In this document: positions 12,500-23,549 of the stretch, in pieces
Layout of the letters: the number at the start of each line of letters is the position of its first letter
How positions within the stretch are numbered: position 1 is the first letter of the stretch
Assembly: GCA_009801085.1 (NCBI GenBank)
Contig: VNWV01000002.1
Coordinates: 2,108,001 to 2,172,000, forward strand
Origin: Lasiodiplodia sp. COLG20
Taxonomy: Eukaryota; Ascomycota; Dothideomycetes; Botryosphaeriales; Botryosphaeriaceae
Length of the DNA stretch: 64,000 nucleotides
Reading direction: 5' to 3'
Made by a program: the position numbers and the translations under genes
The notes under the pieces: model-generated
Seen by the model: only the letters and a program-made list of their open reading frames with translations
The model's database searches: none
Told to the model about the DNA's origin: nothing

Positions 12500-14741
12500 A
12501 TGCGATTCCTCTTGCTTTTGGCGCTGGCTATTGCCGCACTTCTCGTCCTCTGTGCCCGCTGCGACTCCGACCGCCATGTCCGGGAGGCGCTCGCGTCACT
12601 GCTGGGCGCTCCGCTCGATCAGCTTCCAGAAGCTCAGCTGGTTGCCGCCCTAGATGCTGGCTCGACTGATGGCCATGCTTGCTCCTACGCTGTATGTCTC
12701 AACTTCCTGCCCGCGATCAGCCTCCGCTCACGGCCAATCAGTGTTATGCTCTCTCGCAACGCTACGGCGTTCAAGTAGCGCAGAGCGGTAGTGAAGGCTA
12801 CAGCTGCTTCAAGGATCAGTTCTGGTCCGTCCAACAGGCCAGCCAGCGCCCTTCTTGCATCTTCCAGCCCGAGTCCGCAAACGAGGTGTCCGTGGCTGTC
12901 CAGATGTCTCGTCTGTTGGAATGTCCATTTGCCGTCAAGAGTGGCGGTCATGCTGCCTTTGCAAATGCCTCAAACATCCAGGGAGGCATCACGATTGACA
13001 TGAAACTCATGAACCATGTCGATCTCTCACCAAACCGAGAATTGGCCTCACTTGGACCAGGGAACAAATGGTTCGATGTTTACAACGTACTCGAGCCAGA
13101 GGGCCTCACCGTCGTCGGAGGACGAGTCTCTGCTATTGGCGTTGGCGGCTTGACTCTTGGAGGTAAGACCTCTAAGTTTTGCATCGACCGTTTCGTCGGA
13201 ACTAACATGCGTGCAGGCGGCATATCCTTCTTCTCCGGACTTTACGGCTGGGCGTGTGACAACGTCGTCAACTATGAGGTATGTGGTTAGCCACTCACTT
13301 TTTTCACCCTGTTCCGACGTCGCACACGGCAGGGTATGCTGCAAGTGTCAGATGCATCAACTGCATATCACATTACCCACATTATTGGATCTTCCTCTTA
13401 TCAACCCCAAACGGAATGTATGCTTCAGTGCGCCCCAGACGGTTGCAGAGATTCACCCTTTACAGTCATGTCCCCTAGACACACTGCACTCGACTTACCT
13501 GGACGGTCGAAGTCGGCGCTCGGACGTTGTGTAGACTCTTGTCTTACATGCGCACCCGGCAATCGACTTCAGCCATCCACACAGCGAGCTTGTGTTCGGG
13601 AAATGGGCTGCAAAGGCTGATTCCTCTTGTAAGTCGTTATCGTGCTGAAGTACGCCACTGAAAAGCCGACTCGCCTAAATTGCATGTCCGGGCCGAGGAT
13701 TTAAGCATTCTGCAAAGCTTATGCCGTGTCAATAATCTGAATCGTGGCTGACACTGTCTTAATCAGGTTGTTATCGCAAATGGCTCTATCATCAACGTCA
13801 ACCATGACATGGAGCCGGACCTTTTCTGGGCTCTGAGGGGCGGTGGCAATAACTTCGGCATTGTCACCAACTTCACAGTGGCAACTTTCCCCCAAGGTCT
13901 CATGTGGGGTGGCGGACGACTCCACCGACTGGAACAACGAGACAAGATCATCCAGGCCTTTACAGACTTCGGATCCAATGCTGTGCAGGATCCCAAGGCC
14001 GCCATGATACTGTCCTTTGCCTATTCCTTCGGGTCGTACTTGGCACAGATTGACATGCAATACGCCGAACCTGTCCCGGATCCGCCAATCTTCGAGAATT
14101 TCAGTTCAAGGGCCATGCCAGATCCAATCTTTGATACCACCATGATTCGCACGCTGTCCAATCTTACGCAGTTGTTCAACGAATCCAACCCCAATGGTTT
14201 GCGAGAGACATACTGGACCGCAACATACAGGAATAGCCCAGAGCTGGTCTCGTTCATACTGGATACTTATATTGAGGAGATTGATCCTATCCGCAACTGC
14301 TCTGGCATCCTGCCTGCGTGCACACTGCAGTTCATTACGCCGCCAATGTTCAAGCATATGAGAGAACGCAATGGCAATGCCCTGGGCCTGGATGACGAAG
14401 ACGAGCCGCTCCTGCTGCTGAACCTCAACACCATGTGGCATAACGAACTGGACGACGATGCTGTCTTGGGTGCCGCCGACAATATCGTCCGTAAGGTGAA
14501 TGAGAAAGCCAAAAGCATGGGACTCGACCACGAGTACGTGTACATGAACTACGCCAGCCAGTACCAGGATCCAATTGCGGGCTACGGCCAGGAAAACAAG
14601 GACCGGCTCTTGGCCATCGCGGAGAAGTACGACCCCGAAAGTGTGTTCCAGAAGCTACAGCCCGGGTATTTCAAGCTTAACGCTGCGCCCAGTACCCCTT
14701 GTGTTGGTTCGATAACGTGCTACGGCAGGAATTCGTGGTAG
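12500..14741 (+). CDS. Secreted FAD-dependent oxidase (berberine-bridge type)
   Basis: Four exons (12500-12691, 12742-13162, 13217-13278, 13767-14741) give 549 residues. The N-terminus MRFLLLLALAIAALLVLCA is a signal peptide. An FAD-binding PCMH domain follows: the SGGHAAFANAS segment supplies the His expected to bind FAD covalently, and IGVGGLTLGGGISFFSG is the glycine-rich FAD loop. The second FAD-linking Cys of bicovalent members is absent; GGRVSAIG occupies that position. A substrate domain and a C-terminal BBE region (MNYASQYQDPIAGYG) complete the family. Such enzymes oxidise sugars, alcohols or secondary metabolites with O2; the substrate cannot be told from sequence. The third intron is 488 nt, about nine times the others. 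Divergent from the SAT4-type gene. Confidence 0.88.
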
Positions 14742-15099
14742 GATACGGGTTGTTGTAGGATACGGCAGCTGCTTCCTTCCTGAGTATACTTTCCTGTAAG
14801 CTGCATAAATGTAGCCGGCGCTCGCGCGCCTTAGAGTACATATAGCAATTCTAAAATCAGGTCTGCTTTCTGCATCATGCTTGGCCAATTCTTTCTCTTG
14901 ACTCTCTTCGCGTCCACGCATAGACTTGGTCGTGTGCTGGGCGATCCAGCAAAGTCTGGCCGGCAGTAGACCTGCGGAAGATCAAGCCATCCTTTGGCTC
15001 GCTCAGCAGGCAGCCATCACGCGATCCCATACGTCGTGATAGTACCAGTAGTTCTCTCGGTAGCACCCCCATCTTGTAGGTTTCCGCCACTGGGTTCAC
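14742..15099. other. Convergent intergenic spacer
   Basis: 358 bp between two converging genes. Nothing recognisable beyond 3' untranslated sequence. Confidence 0.5.
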
Positions 15100-15663
15100 T
15101 CAATTCTGCCTTGGCTTGACCGGGCCATCGTGGACAAGGTAGTAGACTACCGTGCTATCATCCTCCAGGATGCCCAACATGACCCTCTTTGTAGTCCTCC
15201 ACTTATTCGGCCGCCCAGCGTCCTCAGCACCATCAGCCAGCGGCGGGACCTCTCCAACGGCATCGAACACCTCGCCCAAGCGCCTCAAGCTCCACTTCTC
15301 GCGCAGGTGGCTCGGCAGCACCCACTCGCGCTCGGGCGCGGGCTCTTCGGCCGGCTCGCCCTTCTTCTTGCGGCGCGCGTCCTCCTTCAGCAGCTCGATC
15401 TGCTCGTCCGGGTGGATGTACAGGCGGCGCGGGGGCAGGCCCGAGAGCAGCGGGCGCGGCAGCGCGGCGTGCGGCGGCAGCGGCGAGTGCGTGTGCAGCG
15501 TCAGGGCGGTCCATTGGTGCTGGTGCTGCAGGTTGTGCTGGATCTGCAACGCCAACGCGTGGTGCGCGGTCGTCTGCGGTGCGGGCGGCGGCCGCCGCGG
15601 CAATGCCGTCTGGATGTGCGTCGCGAGCGCGGAGAGGCCTGGTGCGTCGGCGTCGTTTGCCAT
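15100..15663 (-). CDS. SEN15: tRNA-splicing endonuclease subunit SEN15-like
   Basis: An intronless 187-residue protein. The N-terminal half is Ala/Pro/His-rich. The C-terminal half contains LYIHPDEQIELLK, a charged linker, EWVLPSHLREKWSLRRLGEVFDAV and the ending LVHDGPVKPRQN, preceded by a strand around MLGILEDDSTVVYY. This pattern, especially the final DDSTVVYY...VHDG..KPRQN, is what I recall for fungal Sen15. Sen15 is a structural subunit of the heterotetrameric tRNA intron endonuclease (Sen2, Sen15, Sen34, Sen54) and pairs with Sen34; it has no catalytic triad, and none is seen here. The assignment rests on remembered motifs without an alignment. It is divergent from the DUF2985 gene. Confidence 0.7.
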   Translation of the reverse strand: MANDADAPGLSALATHIQTALPRRPPPAPQTTAHHALALQIQHNLQHQHQWTALTLHTHSPLPPHAALPRPLLSGLPPRRLYIHPDEQIELLKEDARRKKKGEPAEEPAPEREWVLPSHLREKWSLRRLGEVFDAVGEVPPLADGAEDAGRPNKWRTTKRVMLGILEDDSTVVYYLVHDGPVKPRQN

Positions 15664-16397
15664 GCCGTGTGCGGTTATTGACAGCAGAGCTTTTCAACAA
15701 GGGGGGGAGGTGCGAAGTAAGTAGGCCGATCCGGTCGCTAGTGGGAGGCTTTGCTGTACTATACGCGGGTAGTGAATGAGAGTGCGAATACGATTCACGA
15801 AAATTCACGTCAACGGCGGCTTTTGGTGATGACTCGCAACGGGCCGCCGAATAAAAGGCCGCGGTCAGATCGCTCTGCGCTCCCGGCAGACCCTGGGGTT
15901 GATCGATGGCCTGGCCCGTTCCACCTTTTCCCTATCCACAGCCCAGCTGAACGCGAATACGACGTGTAAAGCTGCTGCGCAGCTTCTGTTCGCAATGTCC
16001 ACCGCTAACATTAGCCGCTATCCGTCTTGGCTATCGCGGCGTGGCCAGCTACTTATTCTCCCCCCTCTCCTCCCTTCTTTCCGCAGCTTGGCCCTGCCTG
16101 TGTGATGCCAGCACAGACGTCTTGAAACCCGCCTTGTCACCTGCCGGTGCCCAATAAATCGCAGCACTCGCAACGCGTCCCCGTGGCGCAGTATAAGTGC
16201 GCCGCTGATTCGCTGCGCCGTCCACGCGCCCAGCCACCAAGGTACGCCGCGCCTTGTTTCAGATCCGAAAAATACTGGCAAGCTCACATGTGTTGATATA
16301 GGCCAAGAACTATATACCTGAACGAACGCACCTAATTTGCCTCCCGCTTAACCTTTGCCGCCTCCCCAGAAGCCTGCTTTCTACCTAGCACATCATT
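15664..16397. other. Divergent promoter region, SEN15-like / DUF2985
   Basis: 734 bp between two start codons facing away from each other. No distinct element recognised apart from a C/T-rich stretch before the ATG at 16398. Confidence 0.5.
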
Positions 16398-17966
16398 ATG
16401 GCTTCTTCTCAGCAAGATGACGGCGGGCCTCCCCCTCCTACGAACGACTCGCCCACTTCACCAAGTCCCGCTTCGAAACCAAGCTTCCCGCCCCCTGCGC
16501 GCTCGTCCACTACCGCCTCGCTCGCCTCGACGGCGACAAGTCGCCTCCGCTCCGCTTCGCTCAAGCTGCTCGACACGGACCTTCCTCCGGGCTTCATGGC
16601 TGCGACTGGCGGGACCGCTGCACGTATGCATTCGTTCTCCGAGATTCGGCGAGGCAGCTTGGGCACCGGAAACAGCCCTATCAGCCCTGTCACCAGGCAC
16701 AACAGCGATGAGAGCGGATCACGGAAGTTCAGCAGGACAGGAACGGGATTGAGCACCATGAGCAAGAAGGGCAAAGGCGCTGGAGTATTGGAGGAGGAAG
16801 AGAGGCGGAGTACTGAAGGCGGAGGGCACCTCGCTGTTTCTGGAGGAACGCCGCTCGAGACGTTGAGATCTGTGACGAACGAGTCGGGGGCGGAGGGTGG
16901 TCGGGTTGACGGTGCGGGCGAGGCGAACGTGAAAGAGTCGACTGCGTCGAGTGCGACTCGGACCGTGACCGCGGACACGGATAACAAGCCGCCCGTCACG
17001 GAGTACGCCAACGGCTATCAACCGCCGCCGAAGCTACCTTGGACCACTTCCACGGCTTTGGCACTGAAGGCGTACGGCAAGTGGGTCTTGACGATTCCCG
17101 GGTTTTTGATCACGGTTTACGTATGTTCTCGCTCCGTCCCGATGTCAGAAACCAATCCCAGCTAACGGAATTTCCAGGGCCTCAACGTCGTCGCCTGGGG
17201 CGGCATGCTCTTCCTGCTCCTCTGCAACGCGTCGCCCGCCATGTGCCACCCCACCTGCAACGACATCAACTCGCCGCGCCGCATCTGGATCGAGATCGAC
17301 TCGCAGATCCTGAACGCCCTCTTCTGCGTTACTGGCTTCGGCCTCGTCCCCTGGCGCTTCCGTGACTTGTGGTGGTGGGGCGTCTGGCGCCTGGGCTTCG
17401 GCAAGCAAGCCTGGGGCGCGACCCGCGCCGAACGCAAGTATTACGGCCTCCGCAAGCTCGCCGGCATCAACCGCGGCTGGTTCAGACTGCCCGGCAGCGA
17501 GTCCCTGCCGCCGACTTTCCCGGATCACCAGGACCCGCAGAACCCGGCCAAGCCGCAGAAGCCGGGAAAAGGGGGGGAGGCAGTCGTCGAGGTGCCAGAG
17601 GGCGTGGACGAGAAGGTCTTGCCGACGCCGCTGTACAAGACGCCTGATCCACCGCCGACGGGCATGCGCGCCCCGCCGACTAAGCAGTGGAAGATTGATT
17701 TCGTCGTTTGGTGTAATGTGTGGAACACGTTCTTCCAGGCTTGCTTGGCCGGGTTTATGTGGGGTATGAATCGGTACGATCGACCGTCTTGGTCGACCGG
17801 GTTGTTCGTCGCTTTGGCGTGTATCGTTGCGGCCGCGGGTGGTATCTGCATGTTTATGGAGGGAAAGGCGGTGAAGAATGTGGAGGGTGTGCCGATGGAG
17901 ACTTGGAGGAAGGATCAAAAACAGACGTTGGACGAGGAAAAGGCGGCGGAACGGAATGATCGGTAG
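16398..17966 (+). CDS. DUF2985 integral membrane protein
   Basis: Two exons (16398-17120 and 17178-17966; 57-nt intron, phase 0) encode 503 residues. Residues 1-225 are Ser/Pro/Thr-rich and probably disordered and cytosolic. From about 230 the DUF2985 core begins: a first membrane helix, then NASPAMCHPTCNDINSPRR, IWIEIDSQILNALFCVTGFG and a Trp-rich WRFRDLWWWGVWRLGF segment, with further helices near residues 430-455 and 465-485. The family is fungal and has no established biochemical role. A linker rich in Pro and Gly (about 345-400) separates the helices. The CHPTCND cysteines are conserved in the family as I remember it. Confidence 0.85.
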
Positions 17967-18604
17967 AAAGGCGATGCCGAGGAGACGTGATAAACGATTA
18001 GACGACGACGTATTAATAGTCCTAATTTCAGTGATACCCCTGTCTGTTCTCTTCGACTTGTAGCTGGAAATTTTGCAAGAGGCATGTTGTCGCCGAGGAG
18101 TTGATGGGTCGATGATGGCAGTGCCTTAATATCAAAATCAAGTTGTGTTGAACGAGCATAAGCAAGTGATTGGCGTATTATTTGGCGAAACATCATTCGT
18201 AGTCAAACACGATGATTAGAAAGAAAGCATGGGGTACTTCTCTTGTGCCTGATATGGCCAGTTGGCTTAGTACTGTAACACTGACTATGGGTAGCTGAAG
18301 TATCCATCAGTACGTGATTGCATGACAGCCTCAACGGCTTCCACTCTGTTGCAGTCCTGAGGGAACGACCCTATATCTGTCGGAGTGCCTGTAAGGCAGT
18401 GTGAGGGTGGGCGCGATAGGTCGTAACAGGCACTTCCAAACTGGGAAGTCGGCCAACACACACCTACCTGCCTCACATGCTTGCACCACCCGCACACCCA
18501 CACACCTTACCTCGCCTCTCTTTTCTTCTCAAATTCGACGGCCACCACCGCCGGCACCTAAGTCCCACATTCTTTCGTGCACCGACCCACGCAGCACACC
18601 AACC
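17967..18604. other. Intergenic spacer
   Basis: 638 bp between two plus-strand genes, comprising the 3' end of the DUF2985 gene and the promoter of the next one. A C/T- and CA-rich tract at about 18460-18535 probably lies in the 5' untranslated region. Confidence 0.5.
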
Positions 18605-20029
18605 ATGCCGACGTACAAAAACATCACGGTCTCCCTCCGCTCCTCGGCGCAAGAGACGGCGCCGCTGCTCGAGTTCCCGCCGCCGCCGCACCTACCAGGC
18701 GTGCGCATCGAGGACGCGCAGAGCTCGACGGCCACCGTCTACGTGCTCGCGTCGCCCGGCCTCACCTTCTGGATCGCGTACCACGTCAAGCCGCCGGCGC
18801 TGATCATGAACCATGAGCCGGACGTCAAGTACTTTCTGTTCAAGCTGTACATGGAGGGCCGCCACGTCGTCACGTGGGCGGTCGGCGAGGAGGACGAGTG
18901 GAAGGGGAAGACGATGTTCGGGCTGTTTGAGAATCAGGCGTGGAGGGGTGGTGTGGAGAAGAGGGCGTTTACGTTCGCTACGGGAAAGAAGGGAGGCATG
19001 AAGGATGTGGATGTGGACGTCGAAAAGGATCATGAGGAGAGGTTCATGGAAATTAAGGTGTTCCGGGCAAGTGCGAGGAAGAGAGTTCAGAGGAAGACGC
19101 CAGAGCTCATGGAGACGGAGGTGGGGAAGGAGGGTGCGGGAGGCATCAAGTAAGTTTCTTGCTGCGAAGGGAAAGGACTTGCGGAAGTGTAAAACTGACT
19201 ACGGAGAATAGCCTCGTCAATGCCGGATGCCTCAAGAAAGAGAATCCGAAGCGCTACTACGAGTTTGCGCTCCTCGACAGCCTGAAGGAACCGTTCGCGA
19301 GGTTTCGGTACTATTACCGGTCTGTCGGTAAGTTCAGATGTCATTATCACATGGACGGTGCCTGGCTAACCAGTTGTAGACCAGCTCGAGACCCTGGGCG
19401 TTATTATTAGAGCGCCGCATTCGGAAACCAGCGATGAAGCTATTACGGATAGCGGCAACGGGTTCCAAGATCTAGACCTCTCTTTCTTGAGCAAGAACGG
19501 TACAGATACGCCTCCGACTATTACAGAGCAACCCACCACACCTTTGTCCCATGGATATTCGGACACGATAGTGCCGGAAAAGCCCAGTGCGGCTGTGTCA
19601 TCTAGCCATACTGAGCTTGATCCTCCGAGTTCCGGTGGCGAGGTTGCTGATCTGCTGAGCCATGTGGGCTTCTCTACCGAAGCCGAGCCTCCGCGCTCGC
19701 CAGATCCATCTGCAGCTGTTCTGCCGAAATATGGTCTATCGAAGTCGTCTCCCTGGAGTCCTCCGAAGAGTTCGAGGATTGCGATGCGGAACTCGGGAGT
19801 GGTCCCGATGACGATGCCGGACAGCCCGACGAAGGGTTCGGTGGCTGACGTAGCGTTGGTGGGAGCTTTGACTGGGCAGGACTGGCTCAAGCACACGCCC
19901 AGCCCCGACCGGAACTTGTACAGGGAGTTCGACTCGCCTGCACCAGGCGCGAGCCGGCGTGGAAGGAAATCGCCGACGGGGAGGCTCAAGCAAGCTCTGA
20001 GGCGAGCATTGAGGCGCGGCGACCCTTGA
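18605..20029 (+). CDS. Unrecognised protein, beta-rich N-terminus and Ser/Pro-rich tail
   Basis: Three exons (18605-19149, 19212-19327, 19380-20029; introns 62 and 52 nt) give 436 residues, all phases consistent. I do not recognise the family firmly. Residues about 1-240 look folded and strand-rich: STATVYVLASPGLTFWIAYHV, then YFLFKLYMEGRHVVTWAVGE, a FGLFENQ segment, FMEIKVFRAS, and after the first intron AGCLKKENPKRYYEFALLDS and FARFRYYYRSV. The arrangement resembles fungal DUF7918-like proteins, but this is a weak impression. The rest is Ser/Pro/Thr-rich, with SP and TP sites that suggest phosphorylation, and ends in a very basic segment (RRGRKSPTGRLKQALRRALR) that could be a nuclear signal. 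No signal peptide or membrane helix. Confidence 0.7.
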
Positions 20030-20431
20030 TTCCAGAGCAATGGTTAGAATTTCGGACGGAATGGGGGCGGATCTTACGGGCTTCTATGGTTTCTCGAAGG
20101 CGCTAGGGCGCTGTGGGGAAAAGACCGAGGTGGAGCGGTGTTTCGCCCCGGGCTGTCACATAAAAGCGGAGAATGCAAGGCACGGCGCGGCTATTGGCTC
20201 AAGCCAGCGACGTCACTTTGAGTTGTCAGCTGGGGGGGTCCACCTGACGAGCACGACGCTGGCTTGCGCCCGGGGAAAGCTCGAGCGGGAGGCCTGTCTC
20301 AGTCTCACCATCTCTTCTCACCTCCAGCCCGCTGTAGACTTATTTTCACTTCTCTTTGCCTGAAAAGCAGCTTCAAGCATCGTTTTCGAGCCCCGTTTGA
20401 CCCAGGTCCCTGCTGGTACCATCGTGACGCA
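20030..20431. other. Promoter region of the glutaminase gene
   Basis: 402 bp. TTATTTTCAC and pyrimidine-rich sequence lie about 90 bp before the start codon at 20432. No clear regulator site recognised. Confidence 0.4.
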
Positions 20432-23237
20432 ATGCGGACACCCGCAGCCGCCTATGCAGCTGCCGCGGCACTGCTTACCGGCCTCGTCGCGGCTTCGTCG
20501 CTGACCCCGCCCGTGTTGCCCCTCACAGTGCGCACGCCGTACATGAGCACCTGGTTAAACGATGCCAGGGAAGAGCCGTGGAGCAGATGGCCCATGTTCT
20601 GGACCGGCGACGAGGTATGCACCCTGGCAATCCGACGAGCGTTGGGGGGAGCTATGCCCCGTTCCTGTTCTCCGCATGCAGATATCCTGGACTCCACGCA
20701 CGCTGACCACGCTACGCTTCCCAACAGATCGGATTCTCGCTACTCGCCGCCGTGCCGGCGACGCATACCGTCTACCCGCTGCTGGGTCGCCCGCAAGATT
20801 CGCTGGCCCCGAGCGGGCGCGGAGAGGGGTAAGCCAGCCCTATACAGCCTTGCGGAATGCAGCGGCATCTGATCAATTGGTGCGAGCAGGTACAACGTTT
20901 CGCGCGCCATCTACAAGGGCGCTAAGTACGACGCCTCGACGACCAATCTGACCTACGCTATCCCGGCGCCGAACTACGAGGACGAGCCGGTCGAGCTGGT
21001 GCTGTCGTTCCTCTCGCCCATTACCCCGACTTCGACCCTCCGCCAGTCCATCCCAGCTTCGTACATCTCGGTGCATGTCTCCGGAACATTCAACATCGAT
21101 GTGTACATCGATGTGAACGGACAATGGGTCAGCGGACACCGCGAGGCCCGCATCGTGTGGGACTTCGAGCACAACGCCCTCGATGACAAGCACCGCCTGA
21201 AGACCTTCAAGGTCACTCGCGAAGAGGAGCTGCTCTTTACTGAGAACCGCGGTGGCGGCAATGCTCAGGCTGAGTGGGGTTCTCTGTACTTCACCGCGCC
21301 TTCGGTACGTCCGGAAAATGCAATTATAGGGGGAATAGATGCTAACAGCAGATTAGGATGTTCGCCACGAGTGCGGTACTTCTGCTATCCTCCGCCAGCG
21401 CTTCTCCGCTACTGGAACGCTGGAGAACGAGGTTGACAGTGCATTCCGCAGCATCATGGACGAGGAGCCCGTCTTCGCTTTCGCCAAGTCGTTTAAGCTT
21501 TCCGGGAACAGCTCCAAGTCGTCCAGTGACAGCGTTTTGTTCACTTTGGCTCACATCCAGGACCCTGTCGTTCAGTTTGCCTCCGCACGGGGCCTGACGT
21601 ACATGCGTCCTCTCTGGAAGTCGTGGTTCGCCGACGTCGAGGAGTTGCTTACCTACCACTACCTTGACTTCCACAATGCCAAAACTCTCGCTGCCGACTA
21701 CTCGGAGCAACTCGCCGTTGATGCCTGGCAGTCTGGTTCCGACAACTATGTTGACATTGTCGCTCTCAGCGCTCGTCAGGTCATGGGTGCCACCAGCTTC
21801 TCGGGTACCGCTGAGGAGCCTCTGATCTTCCTCAAGGAGATTTCTTCGAACGGTAACTCGCAGACTGTGGACGTCATCTTCCCTGCTTGGCCATTCTTCC
21901 TGTACACGAACCCCCGCTGGGGCGCGTGGCTGCTCGAGCCGCTCATTGAGCACATGAACAGCGGACAATACCCCAACACCTACTCGATGCATGACCTTGG
22001 CGCGCACTTCCCTAACTTGACTGGTCACGCCGATGGCAACGACGAGTACATGCCAGTCGAGGAGTGCGGAGACATGCTCATCATGGGTCTGTCTCTGGTC
22101 AATTCACTTACTTATGGCGCCGGCGAGAAGTCTCAGTCGCTCTGGTCCACTATGGGTAGCCAAGACTATGACGAGGAGGCCGAAAACCCATTCGCTCTCC
22201 TTACCAGCGAATTCGAGGGTATTGATAACATTGACAACACCTGGGGTGGCATGACCAAGGGTGCCAAGCAGGCGCAGAAGTGGCTTAGCAAGAGCTACAA
22301 GTTGTGGAGGCAGTGGAGCGGCTACTTGGTTGAATTCAGCTTGGAACCGCACAACCAGCGTAAGTTTATTGTCTCGAAATTGTTTTTGATGCACTGAACT
22401 GATGAACTTTAGTCTCCACCGACGACTTTGCTGGTTGGTTGGCGCTGCACAGCAACCTTGCTCTCAAGGGAATTGTTGGTATCAAGGCCATGAGCGAGCT
22501 TGCGGCTACCATGGGCTATGACGATGATGTCAAGTACTACCAGGTAAGCTTTCGTCCATGCAAGGAGAATGAGCGTGTGACTGACTCCTTTACAGAACGT
22601 CTCAAATGTCTACATTGAGAAGTGGCAAGACTATGCCATTTCGCGTGACGGCACCCACGCCAAGCTGGCTTACGACTGGTACGGAAGCTGGACGACCATC
22701 TATTCTCTCTATGCCGACTCCCTTCTGTGCTTCCACCCCACCATCACCAACACCAGCTCCGAGGCCATCGAAGACGAGGACACTGTCGTCTCTCGCCCCC
22801 AGAAGGGTGGCTCGCAAGCGCCCCTCCAGCCGGACACGCGCCACCCGCTCCCGGGCACCCGCAAGCCCATCACCAAGGACTTCATCCCGCACTCGGTCTA
22901 CGTGATCCAGTCCAAGTGGTACGCGGCGGTGATGCAGAAGTACGGCCTGCCGCTTGACTCGCGCCACTTGTACACCAAGTCGGACTGGGAGTTCGAGGCG
23001 GCGGCCGTGACGTCGGAGAAGGTGCGCGCCGACATCCTCGACCGTGTCGCCACGTGGATCAACGAGACGGCCACCGACCGCGCCTTCACCGACCTGTACA
23101 ACACCGAAGGCGACGGCGGCTTCCCGAACCCCTTCTTCTTCGCCAGGCCTGTTGTTGGTGGCCACTTCGCCTTCTTGGCGCTCGAGAGGGCGTGCGGCGG
23201 CACGGCCATGAACCCTTTCCTCGAGTGGGCGGAGTAG
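20432..23237 (+). CDS. gtaA: Secreted glutaminase, GtaA family
   Basis: Six exons (20432-20614, 20728-20828, 20890-21304, 21357-22359, 22413-22543, 22596-23237) give 824 residues; all five introns are GT-AG and keep phase. A signal peptide (AAAYAAAAALLTGLVAAS) is followed by PVLPLTVRTPYMSTWLN, the usual GtaA beginning. The N-terminal DUF5127/4964 region spans about 25-330. The C-terminal DUF4965/DUF1793 alpha-barrel follows, with KTLAADYSEQLAVDAWQ, YSMHDLGAHFPNLTGH, EECGDMLIMG and KLAYDWYGSWTTIYSLYAD. Fungal GtaA enzymes hydrolyse glutamine to glutamate and ammonia outside the cell or at the wall. The characterised Aspergillus enzymes are about 690 residues as I recall, so this one is longer; part of the excess is a Thr/Pro-rich segment near 655-690. 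It ends convergently with the photolyase gene. Confidence 0.9.
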
Positions 23238-23549
23238 GATATACCATTCGCTCAGGCTGGTATTGGTAGACGTGGAGAGGTACAGGCTACCAGAGGTGAG
23301 GTAGAGGCAGAGGTCAGAATCAGATTGGCTCGCGCCGGGAGAGCGGATTTCTTGGATGCTTTACATCGGACGATGTATTTAGGCAGACCTTTTATGAGTG
23401 TTACGTTTAGTTCAGATCATGAACATGACACGGCCTTGCAATGGCACAATTGATTTAGTACGATGGTTTCAAGCAAGTCTCTATGAAAGTGATCGTCAAA
23501 TGGCATGCATGCAAAATTGATCTATCTAATTTTCATTCAAATGGGATCC
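23238..23549. other. Convergent spacer, glutaminase / photolyase
   Basis: 312 bp containing both 3' untranslated regions. Nothing else seen. Confidence 0.5.

Noticed and set aside
21342..22028. 228-codon open frame opposite the glutaminase
   Set aside because: Antisense to a clear coding exon.
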